Both the position numbers and the translations under genes were made by a program. Of a DNA stretch of 64,000 nucleotides, positions 32,919-42,165 are shown one piece after another. Each line of letters begins with the position of its first letter. The first letter of the stretch is position 1. The DNA is from Kushneria indalinina DSM 14324 (GTDB lineage: Bacteria; Pseudomonadota; Gammaproteobacteria; Pseudomonadales; Halomonadaceae), in assembly GCF_003385845.1 (NCBI RefSeq), contig NZ_QRDJ01000007.1:461380-525379 (forward strand), given 5' to 3'. The notes under the pieces are model-generated. The model searched no databases, was not told the DNA's origin, and saw nothing but the letters and a program-made list of their open reading frames with translations.

Positions 32919-33643
32919 TGTCGAGGCCCCCCAACATGACCTCAGCCGCATCTTTCTGCCATCGCCCCCCATGGCAGATTCTCTTTGGCCTTTTGATGTT
33001 TGCCGCCTATCTCGCCAGTCAGTTTCTGAGCGTGCAGGTGCTGCAACATGTCCTGAGCGATGCCGCCTTTGCAGCACTCATTCAGGGCTACGGCTTCGCG
33101 GTCATTCTGGCGCCGTCACTGGTGCTGATGCTCGCGGGCTTTTGGGCGTGGCGACGCTGGTTTTCGGCGCGGCCCACGCTTGTCGGACACTTCACATGGG
33201 GCGATCTGGCCCGGGGCATCGGCCTAGTACTGCTGATCCAGGGGCTGGCCGCTGCCGTCAGCGTCTGGCTGGACATGGCGCCCGAGGCGTTCATGACATC
33301 GCTCTATGACGGCAAGAACACGCTGCAGATCGCCATCATGGTGGTCTGCGTGCTGGTCTGGGCGCCGATCATCGAGGAGCTGGCGTTTCGCCACTTTTTA
33401 ATCCCGCGTATCGATGACCAGCCGCGGGGCTGGTGCGCGGCGTTTCTGGTCATGTTCAGCGCGCTGTGCTTTGCCGGCCTGCACATGATCCAGTATCACC
33501 ATCTGCTCACGTTTGTGGCGCTGTTTGGCTGGGGGCTGGTGCTGGGCTACTACCGCTGGCACACCCGCGGGCTGTTGCTGCCCATGCTGCTCCACGCCCT
33601 TGTCTCGTCCATTGGCCTTGTCGGGGCGCTGTTTCAGGGGTGA
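32906..33643 (+). CDS. CPBP family intramembrane metalloprotease
   Basis: 245 residues (an in-frame Met at 32936 is an alternative start). Multi-pass membrane protein with the CPBP/Abi motifs: Glu-Glu-Leu-Ala-Phe-Arg-His-Phe-Leu (motif 1), Phe-Ala-Gly-Leu-His-Met (motif 2), and His-Ala-Leu-Val-Ser-Ser near the end. These give the glutamates and histidines that bind metal in Rce1-like proteases. The start lies within the end of the LysR gene, which suggests translational coupling. Substrate unknown. Confidence 0.85.
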   Translation: MGGLVSRPPNMTSAASFCHRPPWQILFGLLMFAAYLASQFLSVQVLQHVLSDAAFAALIQGYGFAVILAPSLVLMLAGFWAWRRWFSARPTLVGHFTWGDLARGIGLVLLIQGLAAAVSVWLDMAPEAFMTSLYDGKNTLQIAIMVVCVLVWAPIIEELAFRHFLIPRIDDQPRGWCAAFLVMFSALCFAGLHMIQYHHLLTFVALFGWGLVLGYYRWHTRGLLLPMLLHALVSSIGLVGALFQG

Positions 33644-33706
33644 TCAGCCAGGGGCAGGGCAGACGACTGTGCCAGGCTGAAGCAAAATCCTTCAGGTGAA
33701 TCCCTC

Positions 33707-34450
33707 ATGGCCACGACCCTCTACGCCCATCGCCTCTCCCAACCCTCGCGCGCCGCGGAAATGCTCCTTCGCGAGCTGGCCATCGAGTACGACTTTCATG
33801 AGATCGACTTCGCCGGTGGCGAGACCCGCACCGATGAATTTGACGCCATCAATCCCTTCCAGACCGTGCCGGCGCTGGTGGTCGAACATGACGGCGAGAC
33901 ACTCCATCTGGCCGAAAGCCAGGCGATCATGATGACGCTGTGTCGCATCGCCGAAGACCAGCATGTCGCCCAGCGCTGGTATCCGGGGGAGCAGGACATC
34001 CCCCGCAGTTCAAAAATTGATCAGTGGCTTGCCTGGTATCACAACAACCTGCGCCGCTTCGACATGTTCCACCACATCATGAACCTGCACCTGACCCTGC
34101 CGATGCTCAAGCGCGAGATTCAGGCCACGCTGCTTGAGCCGCTGCAGGAGGGTCTCAGACCGGGTCTGGAACGGCTCGAGGCGCACTTCCAGCATCAGCA
34201 ACGTAGCGGCCATGCGCCAACGCTGCTGGGGGATGAGCACCCCACCATTGCCGATCTCGCCATGGGCTGCGAGCTCTATCAGATCCGCGCCGCCGGCTAC
34301 CGCTTTGACGGCTATCCGCAGGTGGATGCCTGGCTTGAAGGGCTGGCCCGCCGAGCGCACTTCCAGCACGTGTCGGAAGCGGTCGACGCCCAGGGCCGCG
34401 AGATTCGGCAACAAAGCGGCGACTATCTGGCGCTCGATACGTTCGGATAG
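33707..34450 (+). CDS. Glutathione S-transferase family protein
   Basis: 247 residues. Thioredoxin-like N-terminal domain with Tyr-Ala-His-Arg-Leu-Ser-Gln-Pro-Ser-Arg and the GSH-binding Thr-Val-Pro-Ala-Leu and Ala-Glu-Ser-Gln-Ala-Ile segments, then a helical C-terminal domain with Pro-Thr-Ile-Ala-Asp-Leu-Ala. Substrate unknown. Followed by a strong terminator. Confidence 0.87.
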   Translation: MATTLYAHRLSQPSRAAEMLLRELAIEYDFHEIDFAGGETRTDEFDAINPFQTVPALVVEHDGETLHLAESQAIMMTLCRIAEDQHVAQRWYPGEQDIPRSSKIDQWLAWYHNNLRRFDMFHHIMNLHLTLPMLKREIQATLLEPLQEGLRPGLERLEAHFQHQQRSGHAPTLLGDEHPTIADLAMGCELYQIRAAGYRFDGYPQVDAWLEGLARRAHFQHVSEAVDAQGREIRQQSGDYLALDTFG

Positions 34451-34476
34451 GCCCGTCGACAGGCAGGCTCATGACC

Positions 34477-34505
34477 AAAAAAGCTCGGCACCGGCCGAGC
34501 TTTTT
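34477..34505. terminator. Bidirectional terminator between the GST and hlyD-like genes
   Basis: Stem AAGCTCGG/CCGAGCTT with a 6-base loop, As before and Ts after, so usable from both convergent genes. Confidence 0.88.
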
Positions 34506-34527
34506 AACGCGTGGATCATGCCGTCTC

Positions 34528-35589
34528 TCAACCATGCGCGTCGGTGTGAATCGTCGTCTCCACCGACAGCCCCACCCGCAGCCGATCGAGCCCGGGCTGG
34601 TCGGGGTCCAGCGCGATGCGCACCGGCAGGCGCTGGACGATCTTGGTGAAGTTGCCGGAGGTGTCGTTGCTCGACACCGGTGAGAAGGTGGCCCCGGTGG
34701 CCGGCGCCAGGCTTTTGACATGGCCGTGCAGCTTGAGGTCCGGCCAGGCATCGACCGAGATATCCACCGGCTGACCGGGCTCGACATCGGTGATATCGAC
34801 CTCGCGGTAGTGGGCGGTGATGTAGATGCCCTGCACCGGCACGATGGCCAGCTGGGCGCTGCCGGCATTGACCCAGCCGCCCACGCGGGCGGACTGCTCG
34901 GCAATCACGCCATCCACCGGCGCGGTGAGATGGGTGCGCGACAGCGACAGCCGGGCCTTCTCCTGCTGCGCCAGCGCCTGATCCAGCGTCGCTTCAGCGC
35001 TCTCCCTTTGCGCCTCGAGCACCTGTTTTTGCTGGCGAACGCGCGCCAGCTCGGCCTGATCGGCCCGACGTTTGGCCTGCTGGGCGTGGGCGTTGGCCTC
35101 GGCCTGCTGGGCGTTCTGATCGGAGACGTTGCCGTTGTGGCGCAGCCGCCGGTAGCGCTCGGCAGTGGCGTGGGCGTAGTCGGCATTGGCGCCGTCCTCG
35201 GCCACCTGCGCCCGGGCGCGCTGCACCTGCGCCGGGTGCTGGGCCAGCTGCGCCTCGATCTGCGCCAGCGACGCCCGGGCCGCGGCCACCTGGCCCTCGG
35301 CGTCATCGACGGCTGCCTGATAGTCGCGCGGATCGATATCCATCAGCGCATCGCCGCGCGTGACGCGGTCGTGATCATCAACGTGTACCGCCACCAGATC
35401 GCCTTCCACCTGCGGGGCGATCACTACGTAGTCAGCATCAAGGCGGGCATCGTTGGTCCAGACCTCACCGCCGCGGAACTGATGGCGGGCCAGCAGGGCC
35501 GCCGCCACGGCGGCGATCAGCACGATCGCGATCGTCAGAATCAACGTCTTGCGCGACCGGGGTCGGGCGTCATCGGCAGGGTTACTCAT
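34528..35589 (-). CDS. HlyD/EmrA-type membrane fusion protein
   Basis: 353 residues. Short cytoplasmic start, one transmembrane helix (residues ~15-35: Ile-Leu-Thr-Ile-Ala-Ile-Val-Leu-Ile-Ala), a lipoyl-like half (Val-Ile-Ala-Pro-Gln-Val-Glu-Gly), a long coiled-coil hairpin rich in Ala/Gln (~100-210), and the second lipoyl half (Leu-Thr-Ala-Pro-Val-Asp-Gly-Val-Ile). It should link the DHA2 permease encoded just upstream to an outer-membrane channel. No outer-membrane factor gene is near. Confidence 0.92.
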   Translation of the reverse strand: MSNPADDARPRSRKTLILTIAIVLIAAVAAALLARHQFRGGEVWTNDARLDADYVVIAPQVEGDLVAVHVDDHDRVTRGDALMDIDPRDYQAAVDDAEGQVAAARASLAQIEAQLAQHPAQVQRARAQVAEDGANADYAHATAERYRRLRHNGNVSDQNAQQAEANAHAQQAKRRADQAELARVRQQKQVLEAQRESAEATLDQALAQQEKARLSLSRTHLTAPVDGVIAEQSARVGGWVNAGSAQLAIVPVQGIYITAHYREVDITDVEPGQPVDISVDAWPDLKLHGHVKSLAPATGATFSPVSSNDTSGNFTKIVQRLPVRIALDPDQPGLDRLRVGLSVETTIHTDAHG

Positions 35590-35672
35590 GGCACTCTCGA
35601 GGGATCAAAAGGGTTTTGGGAATCAAAAGGGGCCTGGAAATCAAAGTGCTTTGAAATAAAAGTGCTTTGAAA
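35590..35672. repeat. Imperfect direct repeats between the efflux genes
   Basis: The 83 bases between the permease and adaptor genes consist mainly of short repeats: AATCAAAAGGGG-type and GAAATCAAAGTGCTTTGAA-type units recur four to five times, probably by slippage. Confidence 0.7.
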
Positions 35673-37220
35673 TCAAAGGGGTCTGGGGCGGTTGAAACGC
35701 GGCGCAAAGGTGCGTTTGGGCAGCAGACACAGCGGCAGCAGCAGCAGGGCGCCCAACGCCAGCGCCCGCCAGAGATCGGCATGGGCCATCACCTGGGCCT
35801 GCACCTCCAGCTGCTCGAACAGATGATGAAAGGGCTCGCCGTGCGCCGGGCCCGACGACCAGGCCAGCGCCGCCCCATCATGACCGCCGAGCGGCATCGA
35901 GCGGGCAAGCGCAAAGCGCATAGTGCCGATACGATCGAGCAGGGTATGAAGGTGGTGATCCACGGCCACCGTCATGGCGTGGCCGATAAGGCCGCCGGCC
36001 ACGGGGCCGGCCAGCGCCCGGGTCGTGTTGATCGTCGCCGAAGCGAACGGCCCTTCCTTCGGGTCGATCACGGCGGTGGAGGTGGTCAAAAGACTCACCA
36101 CCACGATCGACTGACCGGCCGAGAAGATCATCTGCGAGAGATAGAACTGATCGCGCGTCCAGGCGATGGTGGCGTGGCTGTTCATCCAGCTCGACAGCGC
36201 CATCAGCACCAGCCCCAGCGCCACCATCCAGCGGCTGTCGACGCGCTCGAAGTTGAGCACAAACGCCGTCAGCGGCAGCATCACCAGCGAGGGCAGGGCG
36301 AGCGCCAGGGCGACCGGCAGACTCTGCAGCGGCCGATAGCCCTGCACCTCGGCAAGAAATTCCTCCGGCAGTGACGCCGCCGAGGCGCCCAGTGCGATCA
36401 CGCCCATGAGCATGACAATGCCGAAGCCGAAATTGACCCGCTTGACCAGCGCCGGCTGGATCAGCGGCACCGGGGCCACGCAGCAGCGCAGGATGAACAG
36501 CGGCACCAGCGTGGCACTGGCCAGCGCCAGCCAGCAGATCAGCGGTGAATTGAACCAGTCCAGCCGCTCGCCCTGGGTAAACACCACCACCACGGCTGAA
36601 CACACGCCCCAGCCCAGCATCCACCCGGGCCAGTCGAACTGACGCCAGCGCCCGGGCGGGCGCGGATCCTGCGGCAGGCCGTAGAGCAGCAGCGCGGCGG
36701 CCAGCACGCACAGCGGCACCACCGCCCAGAAGACGAAATCAATGCCCAGCCCCTGATGGGCCCGGATCACGATCGGCGCCCCGATATTGGGCGCGAAGGT
36801 GGCCGTCAGGCCGTAGGCGGCCAGACCAAAGAGCTTGATCGACGGGGTCAGAAAGCGCAGCGCCACCGCCATCAAAAGGGGAATCAGAAAGCCGTTGGTC
36901 AGCCCCTGCAGCCAGCGCAGGGCGAGCATCAGCGCGCGCGAATCGATCACCGTAAAGCAAAGGCCCAGCGCGCCGAGAGCCAGCACCGCTACCGCCGCAA
37001 AGCGACGCATGGAGTACGTGGTCGCAAGCCAGGGCGCCACCAGCATGCCCATGGCCACCCCGGCAGCGTAGAGCGTGGTGAACCACTGGCCCTGATCGGC
37101 ACTGAAGCCGTAGGCACCGCGGATATCGGCCAGGGCCAGAGAGGTGGCTTCTTCATTGATATCGGCACCGACACAGGCCAGCAGCATACCGACCAGGCCG
37201 AGAACCAGACGCAGGGACAT
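35673..37220 (-). CDS. DHA2-family (EmrB-like) drug efflux permease
   Basis: 515 residues, about 14 membrane segments, the size of EmrB/QacA relatives. Motifs of the group: Ile-Asn-Glu-Glu-Ala-Thr-Ser-Leu-Ala-Leu-Ala-Asp-Ile-Arg-Gly near the start, Trp-Leu-Gln-Gly-Leu-Thr-Asn-Gly, and Pro-Asn-Ile-Gly-Ala-Pro-Ile-Val. Lies between the MarR regulator upstream and the HlyD-like adaptor downstream, all on the minus strand, forming a regulator-permease-adaptor unit. A perfect palindrome lies in its leader. Confidence 0.9.
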   Translation of the reverse strand: MSLRLVLGLVGMLLACVGADINEEATSLALADIRGAYGFSADQGQWFTTLYAAGVAMGMLVAPWLATTYSMRRFAAVAVLALGALGLCFTVIDSRALMLALRWLQGLTNGFLIPLLMAVALRFLTPSIKLFGLAAYGLTATFAPNIGAPIVIRAHQGLGIDFVFWAVVPLCVLAAALLLYGLPQDPRPPGRWRQFDWPGWMLGWGVCSAVVVVFTQGERLDWFNSPLICWLALASATLVPLFILRCCVAPVPLIQPALVKRVNFGFGIVMLMGVIALGASAASLPEEFLAEVQGYRPLQSLPVALALALPSLVMLPLTAFVLNFERVDSRWMVALGLVLMALSSWMNSHATIAWTRDQFYLSQMIFSAGQSIVVVSLLTTSTAVIDPKEGPFASATINTTRALAGPVAGGLIGHAMTVAVDHHLHTLLDRIGTMRFALARSMPLGGHDGAALAWSSGPAHGEPFHHLFEQLEVQAQVMAHADLWRALALGALLLLPLCLLPKRTFAPRFNRPRPL

Positions 37221-37284
37221 GACACACTCTTTGCGATGGATGAGGGGCGGGGAGGCCGACCCGGGGTGGGCAACCTATCGCTAC

Positions 37285-37303
37285 AAGTTGACTTTGTCAA
37301 CTT
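37285..37303. promoter_or_regulatory. MarR-type operator before the efflux permease
   Basis: AAGTTGAC-TTT-GTCAACTT, perfect 8-base arms with a 3-base centre, 65 bases upstream of the permease start and behind the marR gene. Size and sequence (TTGAC...GTCAA) suit a MarR dimer. Confidence 0.75.
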
Positions 37304-37338
37304 TTGGTCAAGCCCTTATCGCATCCAACGCGCCCTGA

Positions 37339-37776
37339 TCAACTCACGGGAGGCGCATCACCCACATTGCCCAGCACCCGCTCCAGCAGCGCATCGAACT
37401 GCCGGGTCTCCTCCGGCGTGCAGCCGGCCGTCATGGTCGCGGCCAGCTCGCTTCGAATCTTCTCAAGCTGCTCAAACAGCGCCCGGCCTTCCGCGGTCAG
37501 CGCCGCCTCGGAGATGCGCCGGGCTGTGGAGCTGCCACAGCGCTCGATCAGGCCCTGCTGCTCCAGCTCCCGAAAAGCCCGCGCCACCTGACCCTTGTCC
37601 CAGCCGCGGCGCTGCAGGATGGCCTGCTGCGCCTGGTCGGGAAAGCGGCCCACGACCGACAGCACCCGCAGCTGAAAGGTGGGCAGGGTGATTCCCTCGC
37701 GGCGGGCCAGCTCGCTCAGCCGCGCGCGACTCAGAAAACTCAGCTCTGCCAGCTTGTCGATGATCCTGCTTTCCAT
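37339..37776 (-). CDS. MarR family regulator of the efflux pair
   Basis: 145 residues from ATG at 37776 (GAGGG upstream). Winged-helix region: Leu-Pro-Thr-Phe-Gln-Leu-Arg-Val-Leu-Ser, Gln-Ala-Ile-Leu-Gln-Arg-Arg-Gly-Trp-Asp-Lys-Gly-Gln-Val-Ala-Arg-Ala-Phe-Arg-Glu-Leu-Glu-Gln-Gln-Gly-Leu-Ile. The ligand site is unknown. Directly upstream of the DHA2 permease on the same strand, so it likely represses that operon. Confidence 0.87.
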   Translation of the reverse strand: MESRIIDKLAELSFLSRARLSELARREGITLPTFQLRVLSVVGRFPDQAQQAILQRRGWDKGQVARAFRELEQQGLIERCGSSTARRISEAALTAEGRALFEQLEKIRSELAATMTAGCTPEETRQFDALLERVLGNVGDAPPVS

Positions 37777-38015
37777 GGCCCCCTCGCTGTGGTGAAAAGC
37801 CGTCATTGTGATGGAAAGGGGGTGGGGCTGGCGAGTGTGGGTGAAAGCCACCGTGATCGAGGCAAGATCCCCGCGGGCTCCGGTATGCACAGGCCGGCCC
37901 TCAAACTTTGATTCGGTTTCTTTTTATTAGAAATGCGGCCAGGCTGTCATAACGGGCAAGCCATTAAGCTATAAACAAGCGTGCCCGGATAACGACAAGC
38001 TCAAGGGAGAGCGCC

Positions 38016-40547
38016 ATGACAACATCTTCAGGGAAGGAACGCCGGCGCGATATCGCGCTGCTGCTGGTCGGCGCGCTGGTCGCGCTGGTCGGACTGGTGT
38101 TAACGGTGGGGGGCGCCTGGCTGGCGATCGTCGGCGGCTCCTGGTATTACCTGCTGGCCGGCATCGGCATGCTGTTGGCCGGGGGGCTGCTGGCCATGCA
38201 GCGTCGCGCCGGGGTGGCGCTTTACGCCGTGGTCTTTATCGGCTCGCTGATCTGGGCGGCCTGGGAGTCGGGGCTTGACTACTGGCGCTGGATCCCGCGC
38301 ATGGATGTGGTGCTGATCCTCGGCATTCTGGTGGCGCTGGTGGCCTGGCGCACCGTCGATGGCCTGTCACGACGCGCCTCATTTTTAACCGCCGGCGGGC
38401 TGACGCTGGTGCTGGCAGGCGCCGGGGCGCTGGCCTTTCTGCCGCACAACTTCACCCATTCGGGGAATGTCCCCGAGCCGCAATCAGCGTCGCTTGCCAC
38501 GGATACCGGCAACGCTCAGCCGGCGGACCAGCCGGCGCGCGGTGACTGGGCCGCCTACGGTGGCGATAATGCCGCCACCCGTTATACCTCGCTGGATCAG
38601 ATCACGCCCGATAACGTCGGCCAGCTGGAAAAGGCCTGGACCTATCGCACCGGGGATCTGCTCGACCACCGCTGGGGGGCTGAAACCACGCCGCTGAAGG
38701 TCGGCAATGATGTCTTTCTGTGCACGTCACGCAACATCCTGATTTCGCTGGATGCCGCCAGCGGCGAGGAGCGCTGGCGCCATGATCCGCAGGTCTCCGA
38801 TGACGCCATCCCCTATACGGCGGCTTGCCGCGGGGTCACCTACTACCAGGTCCCGGACAGTTCCTCAACGCAGACCGAAAACGACGATAACAGCGCCAAT
38901 GACCGTGGCCTGGTCGGCAACAATGACACGGCCAACAACAATGACACGGCCGAAAGCACTGTCGTCGCCGGCACCTCAAACAACAGCGCGCAGCAGTGCC
39001 AGACACGCATTTTCTCCGGCACGCTGGACGGGCGCATCATCGCCGTGGATGCCGAGACCGGCAGCCCCTGCACCGGGTTCGGTGACAACGGCCAGGTCGA
39101 TATCAAACAGAACATGGGCGAGACACCGCCGGGTTATGTCTCCATCAACTCGGCGCCGGTGATTGTCGATGACGTGCTGGTCACCGGTCACCAGGTGCTG
39201 GACGGTCAGCGTCGCTATCCGCCCTCCGGCGTGATCAAGGGCTATGACGCCGTCACCGGCGAACTGCTCTGGGCCTGGGATGCCGGTCGTCCGGAGCGCA
39301 GCGAACTGCTCAGTGGTGACGAGACCTACGTGCGCGGCTCCCCCAACATGTGGACCACGGCCGTCGGCGACAACCAGCTGGGGCTGGTCTACCTGCCGAT
39401 GGCCAACTCGGCGGCGGACTACTGGAGCAGCTCGCGAACGCCGGCCGAAAATGAATGGGCCAGTTCGCTGGTGGCGCTGGATGTCACCACCGGGCTGCCA
39501 AAGTGGAAGTTCCAGACCGCGCACAAGGATGTCTGGGATTACGACCCCGGCTCCCAGCCCACGCTGATCGACTTTCCCACCGACAGCGGCAAGGTGCCGG
39601 CGGTGCTCATGCCCACCAAGCAGGGCGGCATCTACGTCTTTGATCGACGCAGCGGCGAACTGCTCGGTGGGGGCGCCGAGGAGCGTCCGGTACCCCAGGG
39701 CGGCGTCGAGCCCGAGCAGCGTACAAAAACCCAGCCCTACTCGCTCTATCACACCCTGGAGCAGCCCGAGCTGACCGCACGCGACATGTGGGGCATGTCG
39801 CCCTTTGATCAGATGTTCTGTCGCATCCAGTTCCAGAACGCCAGCTACGAGGGCATGTACACCCCGCCGACCGCCGATCGCCACTGGGTCGAATATACCG
39901 GCTACAACGGCGGCTCGGACTGGGGCAGCATCTCGGTCGACCCCAATCGGGGCGTGCTGATCGCCAACTACAACGACATGCCCAACTACAACATTCTGGT
40001 GCCGCGCGAGAAGGCCGATGAATATGGCTGGAAACCGCGTGAAGAGCAGCAAAGCGACGATGGCGGTGCCGAAGGGGCCGGCGCGCCGCAGGCCAGTACA
40101 CCCTACGCCGTGAACGTTAATGCCGGCTGGCGGGTGCCCTTCACCGGCATGCTCTGCAAGCAGCCGCCCTATGGCCATATCCGTGCGGTCGACGTGGCCT
40201 CCGGCAACACGCTGTGGGACCGTCCGCTGGGCACCGCCCGTGCCAACGGCCCCTGGGGCATCCGCTCGGGACTGCCGATCAACATCGGCACGCCCAACAA
40301 CGGCGGCTCGGTGGTCACCGCTGGCGGTCTGATCTTCATTGCCGCGGCGACCGATGACCTGATTCGGGCGATCGATATCGAAAGCGGTGAAACGCTCTGG
40401 AGCGCACCGCTGCCGGCGGGCGGCCAGGCCAATCCGCTGGTGTATGAAGCCAACGGTCGCGAGTATCTGATGATCGTCGCCACCGGCCACCACTTCATGG
40501 AAACGCCGTCGGGGGATTACGTGCTCACCTACGCGCTGCCGGAGTAA
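38016..40547 (+). CDS. gcd: Membrane-bound PQQ-dependent glucose dehydrogenase
   Basis: 843 residues. Residues 1-150 hold five membrane helices; the remainder is a periplasmic eight-bladed PQQ propeller starting at Trp-Ala-Ala-Tyr-Gly-Gly-Asp-Asn-Ala-Ala-Thr-Arg-Tyr. It oxidises glucose or a related polyol to the lactone and passes electrons to ubiquinone. The glucose/quinate/shikimate group is certain; the substrate within it is not. Unusual: an insertion of ~45 residues rich in Asn, Asp, Thr and Ser (38857-38995) in a propeller loop, and a smaller acidic one at ~40040-40100. A second, truncated gcd 3' end lies at 42166-42350. Confidence 0.92.
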   Translation: MTTSSGKERRRDIALLLVGALVALVGLVLTVGGAWLAIVGGSWYYLLAGIGMLLAGGLLAMQRRAGVALYAVVFIGSLIWAAWESGLDYWRWIPRMDVVLILGILVALVAWRTVDGLSRRASFLTAGGLTLVLAGAGALAFLPHNFTHSGNVPEPQSASLATDTGNAQPADQPARGDWAAYGGDNAATRYTSLDQITPDNVGQLEKAWTYRTGDLLDHRWGAETTPLKVGNDVFLCTSRNILISLDAASGEERWRHDPQVSDDAIPYTAACRGVTYYQVPDSSSTQTENDDNSANDRGLVGNNDTANNNDTAESTVVAGTSNNSAQQCQTRIFSGTLDGRIIAVDAETGSPCTGFGDNGQVDIKQNMGETPPGYVSINSAPVIVDDVLVTGHQVLDGQRRYPPSGVIKGYDAVTGELLWAWDAGRPERSELLSGDETYVRGSPNMWTTAVGDNQLGLVYLPMANSAADYWSSSRTPAENEWASSLVALDVTTGLPKWKFQTAHKDVWDYDPGSQPTLIDFPTDSGKVPAVLMPTKQGGIYVFDRRSGELLGGGAEERPVPQGGVEPEQRTKTQPYSLYHTLEQPELTARDMWGMSPFDQMFCRIQFQNASYEGMYTPPTADRHWVEYTGYNGGSDWGSISVDPNRGVLIANYNDMPNYNILVPREKADEYGWKPREEQQSDDGGAEGAGAPQASTPYAVNVNAGWRVPFTGMLCKQPPYGHIRAVDVASGNTLWDRPLGTARANGPWGIRSGLPINIGTPNNGGSVVTAGGLIFIAAATDDLIRAIDIESGETLWSAPLPAGGQANPLVYEANGREYLMIVATGHHFMETPSGDYVLTYALPE

Positions 40548-40580
40548 ATCGTTGGAAGGAAAGGCAAACCATTGAGAGAT

Positions 40581-40607
40581 AAAGCGCCCTGCGGGGCGCT
40601 TTTTTTT
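40581..40607 (+). terminator. gcd terminator
   Basis: AAAGCGCCC-TGCG-GGGCGCTTT followed by a run of Ts. The same hairpin recurs at 42388-42412 behind the broken gcd copy. Confidence 0.92.
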
Positions 40608-40661
40608 GGCCGGTGGAACCGTCCAGGGCGGACGCCATGACGACCCGGCGCTTTCAGGGCA

Positions 40662-40692
40662 ACAAAAAAGCCCTGTCGCAGGACAGGGCAAA
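40662..40692 (-). terminator. Terminator of the porin gene
   Basis: GCCCTGTC-GCAG-GACAGGGC with six Ts on the minus strand after the stem, 40 bases behind the porin stop. Confidence 0.88.
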
Positions 40693-40732
40693 ATAGCTCA
40701 GTCAAGGAAATCTAAACGGTCACGCCATCGGT

Positions 40733-42022
40733 TCAAAACACATACTGCAGACGAGTCATGATCGCATCACCGCTGTCGTCGCCGTTGGCGTTTTCAAGCG
40801 CGCTGTCGACCCTGGCGTGGTTGTAGTTCAACGACACCTTGACGCTATTGTTGGCGTACCAGTTAACGCCGAGCGTTTGTACGTAAGCCTTGTTTTCGCC
40901 ATCGACCGCACCGCTTGGAATGTCATTGACGATTACGGCGCTATCAGAGGAGACGCGACCATAGCGGTAGAAAAGCTCCCAGGCGCCCAGACTCGGGTTT
41001 TCCGGTTTGATCGCATCGAAGCGAGCGCCGTCGAACTTGTAATTGCGTGACTCACCGGTCAGTGTCCAGGCCACCTGGCCATACATGCCGTCGGATTTGA
41101 CGTCGTCGTAGCCGGCGTCGTCGCCTGAAAGTTCACGGTGCAGATACTCCCCCTGTAGCGAGAAAGGCCCACTGGCCCAGGCAAATTCGGCGCCCAGTAC
41201 CGAGTCGTCGCCGTAATGCGTACCCGGCGCGATCCGAGTCAGCACCGGATCGTAGTCGTTGTCGCCGGCATCACCGTGAACGCCAAGCCCGGTATCGATG
41301 TTGTCGCCGAAATCGACGTCACCGAGGTCGCGATAGGCATAGTCAATGCCAAAATGGAGCACGTTGCCAGCGGTATGAAATGGCGCATAGACGGCGCGCG
41401 CGTTGAACTGTTTGGGCGCTTTTCCATTGACATCATCGAGGCCGTCACGGCTCACCAGACTGGCCGAAGCGTAGATGCTGTCAGCAAGGTTCGATTGGAT
41501 CTGAAGACCGAGATCCTGATCGGAACCGTTGATCCAGGGCGCCACGTCGTAGCCGATGTTGCGCTCGGTCGCGGTGACCCATTTGGAGCTGGTCGCTTTC
41601 TCAAGGCCAAAGTCCGGATCGAAGATCCCAAATGTCACGGTCGCAGGCGAGGCACCCGCGTAGAAGATGGTGGCGTTATCGAAATCGTTGTCGCTGTTGT
41701 CGAGCTTGGTCGTAACGTTGTAGCCCCAGTCCCCGAACGCCTTGCCCTTGACCGTCAGATAGACACGGCGAAATTCGGCTTCATCACCGGTCTTGCCATT
41801 GTCGGTATAGATGCCATCAAAGCTGTCGTAATCGGCTTGAACCCGGCCGTGCACACCGAAACTGAACCGCTCGTCCTCGGTCGTGACGTCCAGGCCACCG
41901 GAGCCGGCGTCGACGATCAGATCCTGATCGCCCGGAGTGCGCACCACGCCGGCCAGCGCGTGAGCCGATGCCCCCGTAAAGGCGGCGAGCGCGATCCATG
42001 AGGCAAGTGTCGAATAACGCAT
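40733..42022 (-). CDS. OprP/OprO-like phosphate-selective porin family protein
   Basis: 429 residues from the Met of Met-Arg-Tyr-Ser-Thr-Leu, where a 22-residue signal peptide starts; an upstream ATG adds 19 residues that do not fit. Rich in Asp and Gly, with Arg-Arg-Val-Tyr-Leu-Thr-Val-Lys-Gly and Ser-Ser-Lys-Trp-Val-Thr-Ala-Thr-Glu-Arg as in the OprP/OprO family, ending in Gln-Tyr-Val-Phe. The family makes anion-selective 16-strand trimers; the Asp-rich composition here is as usual in halophiles. Its neighbours do not show what it takes up. Confidence 0.85.
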   Translation of the reverse strand: MRYSTLASWIALAAFTGASAHALAGVVRTPGDQDLIVDAGSGGLDVTTEDERFSFGVHGRVQADYDSFDGIYTDNGKTGDEAEFRRVYLTVKGKAFGDWGYNVTTKLDNSDNDFDNATIFYAGASPATVTFGIFDPDFGLEKATSSKWVTATERNIGYDVAPWINGSDQDLGLQIQSNLADSIYASASLVSRDGLDDVNGKAPKQFNARAVYAPFHTAGNVLHFGIDYAYRDLGDVDFGDNIDTGLGVHGDAGDNDYDPVLTRIAPGTHYGDDSVLGAEFAWASGPFSLQGEYLHRELSGDDAGYDDVKSDGMYGQVAWTLTGESRNYKFDGARFDAIKPENPSLGAWELFYRYGRVSSDSAVIVNDIPSGAVDGENKAYVQTLGVNWYANNSVKVSLNYNHARVDSALENANGDDSGDAIMTRLQYVF

Positions 42023-42165
42023 GATGAATGACTCCAGTTCCCTGCAATTGTTTAGCCAGCGCCGATTGTTCAAACGCAAACACTGTTTTTGCAGGAGCCA
42101 TCTTCAGTGCATTCGGTTACACCTTATTTACAATTTAAGAACATTGGATGTCACATTCATCACGA
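42023..42165. other. Porin promoter region
   Basis: About 140 bases between the porin and the broken gcd copy, presumably with the minus-strand porin promoter. No other feature was seen. Confidence 0.4.
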
